From: Pseudodesulfovibrio thermohalotolerans
GTDB taxonomy: Bacteria > Desulfobacterota > Desulfovibrionia > Desulfovibrionales > Desulfovibrionaceae
DNA length: 64,000 nt
Assembly (NCBI RefSeq): GCF_021353295.2
Contig: NZ_CP120635.1
Location: 1,034,001-1,098,000, forward strand
Direction of reading: 5' to 3'
Each line of letters opens with the position of its first letter. Positions within the stretch are counted from its first letter, which is position 1. Below, in pieces: positions 31,894-39,633 of this stretch. The notes under the pieces are model-generated. The model saw only the letters and a program-made list of their open reading frames with translations. It ran no database searches and had not been told where the DNA came from. The translations under genes and the position numbers were made by a program.

Positions 31894-33252
31894 ATGTTTT
31901 CGAGAAAGTCCCCGACCCATGTTTCCAAGAGGCTCGCCATCGGCGCGGCCGTATTGGCGGCAGCCCTGGCCCCTTCCTTTGCCTACGCTCAGGATGTGGA
32001 GCTGCTCACCCAGTCCAACGCCAACATCCTTTGGACGCTCATCGCCGCCTGTCTGGTCATGATTATGCAGGCCGGATTCGCCTGTGTCGAGGCCGGATTC
32101 ACCCGGGCGAAGTCCGCTGGCAACATCATGATGAAGAACTTCCTGGACTTCGCGGCGGGGTCCATCGTCTTCTTCCTGTTCGGTTTCGCCGTCATGTTCG
32201 GCCTGGATGCGGGCGGGTTCATCGGAACCTCCGGCTACGCGCTGAGCGGCGTGGCCGAGGGCGACATGATGTGGACCTACACCTTCTGGTTCTTCCAGTC
32301 CGTGTTCGCCGCCACCGCCGCCACCATCGTTTCGGGCGGCATGGCCGAGCGCACCAAGTTCGGCAGCTACATCGTCGTGTCCATCGTCATCTCCGGCCTG
32401 ATCTATCCCATGTCCGGCCACTGGGCGTGGGGTTCCCTGTGGTTGGGCGATGACGGCGCCGGTTGGCTGGAAGCTCTCGGCTTCTGCGACTTCGCCGGTT
32501 CCTCCGTTGTCCACTCCGTGGGCGGCTGGATAGCCCTGGCCGGAGCTCTGGTGCTCGGTCCGCGTATTGGCAAGTATTCCGAGGACGGAAAGGCCAAGGC
32601 CATCCCGGGCCACAACATCCCGTTGGCCGGTCTGGGCGTCTTCATCCTGTGGTTCGGCTGGTTCGGCTTCAACCCCGGTTCCACCACCACCGCCGACGAC
32701 ACCATCGGCCTGATCGCCATGAACACCTCTCTCGCGGCCTGCGGCGGCACCCTTGGAGCCATGTTCATCTCCTGGCTCCGCTACGGCAAGCCCGACATCT
32801 CCATGACCATGAACGGCGCGCTGGCAGGTCTGGTCGGCATCACCGCCCCCTGCGCCACCGTCACTCCCGGTCCTTCCATCATCATCGGCCTGGTGGCCGG
32901 CGTGCTGGTCGTCATGTCCATCGAGTTCATCGACAAGGTTCTCAAGATCGACGATCCGGTCGGCGCGGCTTCGGTCCACGGCGTCTGCGGCGCATGGGGC
33001 ACCATCGCCTGCGGCCTGTTCAATACCGACGGCGGTTTGTTCTTCGGTGGCGGTATGGGGCAGCTCGGCGTGCAGCTTGTCGGCGTGGGCACCTTCTTCG
33101 TCTGGGCCTTTGGCTGCGGGTTTATCCTCATGAGCATCGTCAAGGCGATCTTCGGCATCCGCGTGACCAAGGAAGAGGAGCTTAAGGGGCTGGACATCGC
33201 GGAGCACGGCTCCGAGTCCTACAACGGCTTCCAGCTCTTCAGCAACGAGTAG
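31894..33252 (+). CDS. amt: Ammonium transporter with signal sequence
   Basis: Trimeric inner-membrane channel for ammonium uptake. After an N-terminal signal (AAVLAAALAPSFAYA, cleavage about residue 32) come eleven helices. The signature DFAGSSVVHSVGGWIALAGA and the later GASSVHGVCGAWG-like VGAASVHGVCGAWGTIACG carry the two pore histidines. Start at 31894 because GAGGAG lies seven bases before; an earlier in-frame ATG lies upstream of the likely transcription start. The signal sequence, absent from some Amt proteins, is seen in E. coli AmtB. It is followed by glnK 39 bases on, which blocks the channel when nitrogen is plentiful. Confidence 0.95.
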   Translation: MFSRKSPTHVSKRLAIGAAVLAAALAPSFAYAQDVELLTQSNANILWTLIAACLVMIMQAGFACVEAGFTRAKSAGNIMMKNFLDFAAGSIVFFLFGFAVMFGLDAGGFIGTSGYALSGVAEGDMMWTYTFWFFQSVFAATAATIVSGGMAERTKFGSYIVVSIVISGLIYPMSGHWAWGSLWLGDDGAGWLEALGFCDFAGSSVVHSVGGWIALAGALVLGPRIGKYSEDGKAKAIPGHNIPLAGLGVFILWFGWFGFNPGSTTTADDTIGLIAMNTSLAACGGTLGAMFISWLRYGKPDISMTMNGALAGLVGITAPCATVTPGPSIIIGLVAGVLVVMSIEFIDKVLKIDDPVGAASVHGVCGAWGTIACGLFNTDGGLFFGGGMGQLGVQLVGVGTFFVWAFGCGFILMSIVKAIFGIRVTKEEELKGLDIAEHGSESYNGFQLFSNE

Positions 33253-33291
33253 TCGAAGCGCAACCAAAGATCATTCAAGGAGAATAATAAA

Positions 33292-33624
33292 ATGAAGCTC
33301 ATCATTGCATACATCAGGCCCGAAAAGCTCAACGACGTGAAGCAGGCCCTGTACGCCCAGGAAATCTACTCCCTGTCCGTGACCAACATCCTCGGCTCCG
33401 GACGCCAGAAGGGATTCACCGAGACCTATCGCGGCGTGCAGATGGAAGTGAACCTGCTCAAGAAGGTCCGTCTTGAAATCGGCGTGAACGACGATTTCGA
33501 AGCAAAGGCCGTCGAAGCCATCCTGTCCTCCGGGCAGACCGGCACCGAAGGCGACGGCGTGATCTTCGTGACCGAACTGACCAAGGCCCTGCGTATCAGG
33601 ACCGGTGAGGACGGCATCCTCTAG
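33292..33624 (+). CDS. glnK: P-II nitrogen regulatory protein (GlnK type) with Met at position 51
   Basis: Signal protein that binds ATP/ADP and 2-oxoglutarate and controls Amt. The 110 residues start [13 protein letters not shown] and include the C-loop [11 protein letters not shown]. The T-loop reads YRGVQM, so the usual Tyr51 uridylylation site of enteric GlnB/GlnK (YRGAEY) is Met. Regulation would therefore be by ligand binding only, unless another residue such as Tyr46 is modified. SD GGAGAATAAT. It is linked to amt in one unit. Confidence 0.94.
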   Translation: MKLIIAYIRPEKLNDVKQALYAQEIYSLSVTNILGSGRQKGFTETYRGVQMEVNLLKKVRLEIGVNDDFEAKAVEAILSSGQTGTEGDGVIFVTELTKALRIRTGEDGIL

Positions 33625-33643
33625 AGCGGATTGCGACAATATA

Positions 33644-33673
33644 GCCGGGGCGGACCGATCGGGCCGCCCCGGC
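33644..33673 (+). terminator. GC-rich hairpin after glnK
   Basis: GCCGGGGCGG pairs perfectly with CCGCCCCGGC over a ten-base loop. There is no T run, so termination may need help or the structure may stabilise the amt-glnK mRNA. Confidence 0.5.
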
Positions 33674-33746
33674 ACAAAAGCGGCGACAACCACTCGGTAC
33701 CATAAGCATAACGGCCGACAGGCGAGATATTTCAAGGTTGACCGCA

Positions 33747-34982
33747 GTGCCCGACATACTAGAGATCATTGAAAATCGCTTCCTGGTCACGCATTTCCAG
33801 CCCCAGGTCTCCCTCAAGCGGAAGGCGGTTGTGGGACTGGAGGCGCTGAGCAGGGGGTTCGACCCCCAAAGCGGAGATATCATACCTCCTACCCTGCTGT
33901 TCGAGCAGGCCCGGGACAGGGCATCCCGGCTCGCCCTGGACCGGGCCTGCCGAACTAGCGCGGCGGAGTCCTTCGCGGCTCTCCTGCGAAGGGACAAGGG
34001 GCTGATGCTCTCCATGAACATCGACGCCTCCTGCATCAACGAGGAGACGCGCGGTTCCTGCCATCTGCTCAATCTGGTCACCCGCTGCGGCATCAGTCCC
34101 GGCAATGTGATTATCGAAATCATCGAGTCCCGGTGCGAGGACATCGACGCCCTCATGGCCTTTGTCCGATTTTACAGGGAGCGCGGCTTTCTTATCGCGC
34201 TGGATGATGTGGGGGCTGGGTTCTCCAACCTGGACCGCATTCCATTGCTCAAGCCGGATGTCATCAAGCTGGACCGCACGCTCGTAAGCGCGGTGGACCA
34301 GCAATTCCACAAGTTGGAAGTGGTCCGCAGTTTCGTTCAGATGTCCAATCGGCTCGGCTGCCTGGTTCTGGCCGAGGGGGTGGAGACCGCCGAAGAGGCA
34401 ATGTGCCTGCTCTCCAACGGGGTGGACGTGTTCCAGGGATTCTATTTCGCCCGGCCCGCCCCGGGGCTGGACGCAGTGCCCGGCATGGCTTCCAAGGTCG
34501 ATGCGCTGGCCGAGCGGCATCGGGAAAAACGCACCCAGCAGATAGCCGACGCAAAGCGGCTGTATTCCAGTTACGATCTGACCGTGCTGACCATGTGCCA
34601 GTCACTGGCTGAAACGCCCGCCAAGGGCATGGCGTCGGCTTTGTCCGGTTTCGTCGAGACCTACGACACCGTGGAGTGCCTGTACGTCCTCGACATGCGC
34701 GGCAACCAGATATCGGACACGGTCTGCGACCAGGGCCGACTCAAGACCTGCAAGCGGTTTCTGTACGAGCCCGCCATGGCGGGTGCGGATCATTCGCTCA
34801 AGGAATATTTTCTGCCCATCCAGGCAGGGCTGGAGAAGTTCACCACCCGTCCGTACATCTCCCTGGCCTCCGGCAACCTGTGCATCACCATTTCGCACGT
34901 CTTCTACCACAAGAGCAGCGGCAGGCACCGCATCCTTTGCGTGGACATGTCTCGCGAGGAAGAGTCCGCCTGCGGCCGGTAA
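33747..34982 (+). CDS. EAL-domain cyclic-di-GMP phosphodiesterase
   Basis: Hydrolyses c-di-GMP. The EAL domain (about residues 10-245) keeps its catalytic signatures: EALSRG, SMNIDAS, EIIES, LDDVGAGFSN, KPDVIKLDR, and LAEGVETAEEA, so activity is expected. A helical linker and a C-terminal PDC/GAF-like sensor follow (about 275-412, ending RHRILCVDMS), similar to the YkuI-type layout. I favour the GTG at 33747 because AAGG is nine bases before it; the TTG at 33738 is too close to that site. No membrane helix. Confidence 0.88.
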   Translation: MPDILEIIENRFLVTHFQPQVSLKRKAVVGLEALSRGFDPQSGDIIPPTLLFEQARDRASRLALDRACRTSAAESFAALLRRDKGLMLSMNIDASCINEETRGSCHLLNLVTRCGISPGNVIIEIIESRCEDIDALMAFVRFYRERGFLIALDDVGAGFSNLDRIPLLKPDVIKLDRTLVSAVDQQFHKLEVVRSFVQMSNRLGCLVLAEGVETAEEAMCLLSNGVDVFQGFYFARPAPGLDAVPGMASKVDALAERHREKRTQQIADAKRLYSSYDLTVLTMCQSLAETPAKGMASALSGFVETYDTVECLYVLDMRGNQISDTVCDQGRLKTCKRFLYEPAMAGADHSLKEYFLPIQAGLEKFTTRPYISLASGNLCITISHVFYHKSSGRHRILCVDMSREEESACGR

Positions 34983-35014
34983 AGCCGGATCGCGCGGGCG
35001 GGGCGAAAGAAAAA

Positions 35015-35040
35015 GGGGAGAACCTTCCGGTCCTCCCCTG
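35015..35040 (-). terminator. Terminator of the glutamate-synthase-like gene
   Basis: On the minus strand AGGGGAGGACC pairs with GGTTCTCCCCT (one mismatch) followed by TTTTTCTTTC, 25 bases after the stop. Confidence 0.8.
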
Positions 35041-35066
35041 CGTAATTCAAAGCCGGTGCTCCGGCG

Positions 35067-36695
35067 TTACATATCCAGAATCTTCTTGGCGGTCTCGTCC
35101 ATGATGTCGGTGATAAAGCCGATGCCGGTCTCGCGTTCGGTCTCGCGGTTGCCCGAGGCGATGTCCGCGCGGCTGATCTCGTTGAGCCGGAATTTGCGTG
35201 CGCCGCACATGAGCTGCTGCAGGGCTGCGGACAGCTTGTCCACGAGGCTCCAGATGCCCACCGCACCGAGGGGGATGTTCTTCATCTCGTCCGAGCCGAC
35301 GTACTTTTCCACATCCTGGTAACAGGCGTAGATTTCCTCGGGGGTCTTGCCGTAATTGGAAACAGCGGCCGGGAGTTTGTCCCAGTTGCCGTGAACGGCC
35401 GCGCGGCGTTCGGGGAAGAGCGCGCCTTCGATGTTGGCGCCCAGGAAGCCGGGGATCATCATGGCGCGGCCCATACAGATAAGCTTGGTGTAGGGAGCGC
35501 CCATGGCCAGGGCCTTGAAGATGTTGCTGCCCTTGGCGAAGCCGCCGGCGAAGGACATATCCACCACGCGCTTGCCGCTCGCGGCCAGACGGGAGGCGTA
35601 CTCGTGGGCCTTGGCGTGGAGTAGAATGGAGGGCACGCCCCAGCTTTCCATCATGTTCCAAGGGCTCATGCCGGTGCCGCCGCCGGAACCGTCCATGGTC
35701 AGCAGGTCGAGTTCGGCCTCGGAGGCGAACTTGATGGCCATGGCCAGGGCCTCCATGCCGTAGGAGCCGGTCTTCAGGGAGATGCGCTTGAAGCCGATCT
35801 TCCGCAGGTAGTTGATCGAGTTCATGAACTCGTCGCGTACCTGTTCGTAGGTCGACAGGTTCGTGTAACCCAGCCTGCTGTGCCGGGCGAAATGCTTGAT
35901 CGATCCTTTGGCGTAGCCGTCCTTGACCTCGGCCTTTTCGGGATCGGGGTCGACCAAGTAGCCGCGCTCCTTGAGGAACTGGGCGTATTCGATGCTGGAA
36001 ACTTCGATCTCGCCGCCGATGTCCTTGGCACCCTGACCCCATTTGAGCTCGATGATGACCTTGTCGCCGTACTTCTCGGCCACGTATTCGGCCACGCCGT
36101 TGCGGGTGTCCTCCACGTTCATCTGGACGATGATCGCGCCATAGCCGTCATAGTAACGCATGTAGGTGTCGATGCGGCGTTCCAGTTCGGGGGCTTTGCG
36201 GATGCGCCCGTTGCTGATCTCGGCGTTGCGGTCGACACCGACAACGTTCTCGCCGATGACGATGGGGGCGCCCACCAGGGCGCAGCCCACGGCAAAGGCG
36301 TCCCAGTACTTGGCGGCGATGAAGGTGGAACCCAGCGCGCCGGTCATGAAGGGCACCTTGCACTTGGTGATCTCATGCGCGCCGAAGGAGGTCTCCAGGT
36401 TGACGTCGGTGAAGAGCAGGTCGGAGTCGGTGTTGGCGGCGCCCATCGCTCCATAGTTCAGGCCCTGGATCCTGAGGGAATTGTAGGACACGCCCACATG
36501 GGTCGTGTTGCCGCTGCCCGCGGTAACCATACCGAAATCGCGGGGGTAGAGGATTTCGCGTCCGCGCATGGACGAGAGCCAGGTCTCGCATTTGCCCTGA
36601 CAGTCCGCCCTGCACAGGGTGCAGAGACCGGATTCAATGGCGTTGCCGCGGTTGACGCTGCCGATGACGTCGTTGCTTTTAGGATAGTTGTTCAT
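35067..36695 (-). CDS. FMN-binding glutamate-synthase-family protein
   Basis: Soluble protein of 542 residues built on the FMN-binding TIM barrel of glutamate synthase (GltB2-like). Signatures: FMTGALGSTFIAAKYW, KWGQGAKDIGG, SLKTGSYGMEALAMAI, and LLTMDGSGGGTGMSPWNMM, the FMN phosphate loop. An N-terminal cysteine set CTLCRADCQGKCETW could hold a cluster. I start at MNNYPKSND with GGAGCTCG before it; an earlier ATG lacks a site. There is no glutaminase domain, so it is not a full GOGAT; it may pair with separately encoded subunits. It is close to amt-glnK, which suggests nitrogen metabolism. Confidence 0.85.
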   Translation of the reverse strand: MNNYPKSNDVIGSVNRGNAIESGLCTLCRADCQGKCETWLSSMRGREILYPRDFGMVTAGSGNTTHVGVSYNSLRIQGLNYGAMGAANTDSDLLFTDVNLETSFGAHEITKCKVPFMTGALGSTFIAAKYWDAFAVGCALVGAPIVIGENVVGVDRNAEISNGRIRKAPELERRIDTYMRYYDGYGAIIVQMNVEDTRNGVAEYVAEKYGDKVIIELKWGQGAKDIGGEIEVSSIEYAQFLKERGYLVDPDPEKAEVKDGYAKGSIKHFARHSRLGYTNLSTYEQVRDEFMNSINYLRKIGFKRISLKTGSYGMEALAMAIKFASEAELDLLTMDGSGGGTGMSPWNMMESWGVPSILLHAKAHEYASRLAASGKRVVDMSFAGGFAKGSNIFKALAMGAPYTKLICMGRAMMIPGFLGANIEGALFPERRAAVHGNWDKLPAAVSNYGKTPEEIYACYQDVEKYVGSDEMKNIPLGAVGIWSLVDKLSAALQQLMCGARKFRLNEISRADIASGNRETERETGIGFITDIMDETAKKILDM

Positions 36696-37005
36696 TCGAG
36701 CTCCAAATGGAATCAAGAGTAGGTTGAAATTGAACAAGTCTGTAATAAAGGTGAAAATCCCTAGCAGGAAGATGTAGGAAAGTCATTAAAAAATGCCATT
36801 TTTGGGCAACAAGAGGCTACAAAAATGTATTTTTTTATCTTTTTGTAATAAAATAGGGAACTGATGCGGAAGGAGCGGAGCCGTTTTGGACGGCGGTGCG
36901 CAGTGGCGGAACGCAGTGGTTTTGCGCCACAAGGGAGGCGGATGGGAAAAAGGGGGTGGGAGCAAAGCTCCCACCCCCATGGTCATGTCTGGCGTATGCC
37001 GGGCG
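36696..37005 (-). promoter_or_regulatory. Control region between glutamate-synthase-like gene and metK
   Basis: The right half holds the metK terminator (36952-36978). The left half (36738-36850) is strongly A/T-rich and contains two CAAAAATG-type octamers at 36797-36804 and 36820-36827, part of TACAAAAATGTA, a palindrome. It probably holds the promoter of the glutamate-synthase-like gene. No gene is seen here. Confidence 0.45.
36952..36978 (-). terminator. Terminator of panC-panD-metK
   Basis: GGGGGTGGGAGC pairs with GCTCCCACCCCC (12 bp) over a three-base loop; the minus strand continues with TTTTTCCC. It lies 28 bases after the metK stop. Confidence 0.88.
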
Positions 37006-38175
37006 TTAGATCTTGCAGGCGGTGCGCAGATCGGCCACGGCATCGGTGGCTTCCCAGGTGAACTCGGGAAGCTCGCGGCCGAAGTGGCCGTAGTTGGTGG
37101 TTTTGCGGAAAATGGGGCGGCGCAGCTTGAGCCGCTTCTGAATGTAGTAGGGACGCATATCGAAGACTTCGGTTACGGCCTTGGTCAACTGCTCGTCGGA
37201 GACCTGTCCGGTACCCCTGGAGCTGACGACGACGGACACGGGTTCCGCCACGCCGATGGCATAGGCGATCTGAACTTCGCACATGTCGGCCAGGCCGGAC
37301 GCGACGACGTTCTTGGCCACATAACGGGCCATGTACGCGCCGGAGCGGTCCACCTTGGACGGGTCCTTGCCGGAGAACGCGCCGCCGCCGTGCGCGCCGG
37401 CGCCGCCGTAGGTATCGTTGATGATCTTGCGTCCGGTCAGTCCGCAGTCGCCCACGGGGCCGCCGATGACGAACCGGCCGGTGGGGTTGATGTAGGTTTT
37501 CAGGTGCTCGTCGATGAGTTCCTCGGGCAGGGACTTCATGATGACTTCCTGAAGGATGGCTTCCTTGAGGTCGGAATACGCGATGTTCTCGTCATGCTGA
37601 GAGGAGACGACCACGTTGTCGATGCGCACGGGCTTGCCGCTCTCGAACTGCACGCAGACCTGGGTTTTGCCGTCCGGGCGCAGGAAGTCGAGGATGCCCT
37701 CCTTGCGCACATAGGTCAGGCGGCGGGAGAGCTTGTGGGCGTAGTAGATGGGGGTGGGCATGAGCGTCGGGGTCTCGTTGGTGGCGAAACCGAACATCAT
37801 GCCCTGGTCGCCCGCGCCCTGTTCCTCGGGCTTGGTGCGGTCGACGCCCTGGGCAATGTCGGGGGACTGCTTGTCGATGGACGAGATGACCGCGCAGGTC
37901 TGCCAGTCGAAGCCCATGGTGTCGGAGCTGTTGTAGCCGATGCCCTTGATGGTCTCACGGACGATGTCCGGGAAGTCGGCGAAAGCGGTGGTGGAAATTT
38001 CACCGGCGATGAAGGCCATCCCGGTGGTGACCAGCGTTTCACAGGCCACACGGGCGTTTTCGTCCTGGCCGATTATGGCGTCCAGGATGGCGTCGGAAAT
38101 CTGGTCGGCGACCTTGTCCGGGTGGCCTTCGGTCACGGATTCGGAAGTGAAAAGGTATTTGCCTTCAATCTGCAT
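37006..38175 (-). CDS. metK: S-adenosylmethionine synthetase
   Basis: Makes SAM from methionine and [20 protein letters not shown] is the central signature; [22 protein letters not shown] is nearby in the second half (split here for length), and the N-terminus [20 protein letters not shown] binds ATP. 389 residues, normal. It follows panD in the same direction with 27 bases between them. No SAM riboswitch is visible upstream. Confidence 0.97.
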   Translation of the reverse strand: MQIEGKYLFTSESVTEGHPDKVADQISDAILDAIIGQDENARVACETLVTTGMAFIAGEISTTAFADFPDIVRETIKGIGYNSSDTMGFDWQTCAVISSIDKQSPDIAQGVDRTKPEEQGAGDQGMMFGFATNETPTLMPTPIYYAHKLSRRLTYVRKEGILDFLRPDGKTQVCVQFESGKPVRIDNVVVSSQHDENIAYSDLKEAILQEVIMKSLPEELIDEHLKTYINPTGRFVIGGPVGDCGLTGRKIINDTYGGAGAHGGGAFSGKDPSKVDRSGAYMARYVAKNVVASGLADMCEVQIAYAIGVAEPVSVVVSSRGTGQVSDEQLTKAVTEVFDMRPYYIQKRLKLRRPIFRKTTNYGHFGRELPEFTWEATDAVADLRTACKI

Positions 38176-38202
38176 CGGACCCTCCTTCAGGGATGCTGCT
38201 TG

Positions 38203-38589
38203 CTACGACAGGAAATCCTGGTTGATGAGCTCGCACTCAAGGATTTCGTCGACGGTGTTGTTCTTGCTGGCGATCACGACCCTGGGTTTGCGGGTCTTTG
38301 CTTCGTTTTCGTCCAGCCACATGTAGGCGGCGATAATCACGCGCTGTCCGACTCCGCCCTTGTGGGCGGCAGCCCCGTTCAGGCAGATCTCGCCGGGTGC
38401 GCCGGGGATGGCGTAGGTGGTCAACCGTTCGCCGTTGTCCAAATTGTAAACGTCCACCTGCTCATAAGGCAGCAGACCAACGGTTTTCATCAGTTTGGTG
38501 TCGATGGAGATGCTGCCCCGGTATTCCAGGTTCGCGCAGGTAATGGTGGCGCCGTGAATTTTGGCGCTCAGAAAACATCTTTGAGCCAC
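38203..38589 (-). CDS. panD: Aspartate 1-decarboxylase proenzyme
   Basis: Makes beta-alanine for pantothenate. The pyruvoyl enzyme is formed by self-cleavage between Gly25 and Ser26 in EYRGSISID. The catalytic Tyr and the NGAAAH segment are present. 128 residues, normal. It begins two bases after panC, and no PanZ-type maturation factor is seen. Confidence 0.96.
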   Translation of the reverse strand: MAQRCFLSAKIHGATITCANLEYRGSISIDTKLMKTVGLLPYEQVDVYNLDNGERLTTYAIPGAPGEICLNGAAAHKGGVGQRVIIAAYMWLDENEAKTRKPRVVIASKNNTVDEILECELINQDFLS

Positions 38590-38591
38590 GG

Positions 38592-39443
38592 TTATAATAC
38601 CTCTAAGAGTATATTGTCGATGAGTCGGGCCTTGCCCATTTGCACGGCCACGGCGGCCAGCGCGTTGCGGGATATGGTCTCGACAGGGGAAATTTCGTCG
38701 GGGTCCACGATCTCGATATAGTCCACCACGCCCATGGGCAGGGCTGCGGCGTATTCATCGGTCAGGAACCGCTTCAGAGTTTCGGCATCGCGTTCACCGC
38801 CGCGGACCTTTTCCGCCAGCTTGAGCAGCCCCTTGCGGATGTTCGGGGCGGCGGCGCGCTCCGTGTCCGTCAAATAGGCGTTGCGGGAACTCAGGGCCAG
38901 GCCGTCCTCCTCGCGGACGATGGGTTGGCCGATGAGCCGGATCGGGATGTTCAGGTCGCGGACCAGACGGCGAAGGATGGCGAGCTGTTGCCAGTCCTTT
39001 TCGCCGAACACGGCCACTTCGGCCTGGGTGAGCATGAACAGCTTGGTAACCACCGTGCATACGCCCCGGAAATGGACGGGCCGGCTTGCCCCGCAAAGGT
39101 GTTCGCCGAGTCTCGGCGCTTCCACCCACGTGGCGTGGTTGTCCGCGTACATGGCTCCCGGTTCGGGCGCGAAGACAAGGTCAGCGCCGTGGGCTTCGGC
39201 CTTGGCGCAGTCGCTCTCGAAGTCGCGAGGGTAGGAGGAGAGATCTTCGTTCGCGCCGAACTGGGCCGGGTTGACGAAGACGGAGACCACCAGCCTGTCG
39301 CACTCGGGCCGCGCCCGGTCGATGAGGGAGGTGTGTCCGTTATGCAGGTAGCCCATGGTCGGGACGAGGCCGACGGCAAGGCCCTGCTTGCGCCAAGCCA
39401 GGCATTGGCGCTGCAATTCAGTCGGATTGGTGATGATTTTCAT
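38592..39443 (-). CDS. panC: Pantothenate synthetase
   Basis: Joins pantoate and beta-alanine using ATP. PTMGYLHNGHTSLI is the HIGH-type nucleotide motif, followed by SVFVNPAQFG, FGEKDWQQLAILRR and ALSSRNAYL. 283 residues. First gene of panC-panD-metK, divergent from the GGDEF/TPR gene. No panB is nearby. Confidence 0.97.
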   Translation of the reverse strand: MKIITNPTELQRQCLAWRKQGLAVGLVPTMGYLHNGHTSLIDRARPECDRLVVSVFVNPAQFGANEDLSSYPRDFESDCAKAEAHGADLVFAPEPGAMYADNHATWVEAPRLGEHLCGASRPVHFRGVCTVVTKLFMLTQAEVAVFGEKDWQQLAILRRLVRDLNIPIRLIGQPIVREEDGLALSSRNAYLTDTERAAAPNIRKGLLKLAEKVRGGERDAETLKRFLTDEYAAALPMGVVDYIEIVDPDEISPVETISRNALAAVAVQMGKARLIDNILLEVL

Positions 39444-39633
39444 GGTTTGCCTCTGAGCTTGGTGAACAACTGACAGATTTGAGGTCGGGAGTCAAACAAA
39501 ATGTTTATATCTGGATACATTGATATAGTTGGTTTGAGAAGGGCGGAAAGAGGAGTAAAAACAGGAGTTGTCACACTCGATTCCCCAAACTTTTGTTTGA
39601 GAAAAAACGGCCCTCGTAGTAGCCTGGCATATT

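Noticed and set aside
36900..36950. Direct repeat CGCAGTGG before metK terminator
   Set aside because: Only eight bases long and close together in GC-rich DNA; likely chance.
37006..39443. SAM riboswitch for metK
   Set aside because: metK is inside an operon behind panD with only 27 bases between; no riboswitch-like stem set is visible there or upstream of panC.
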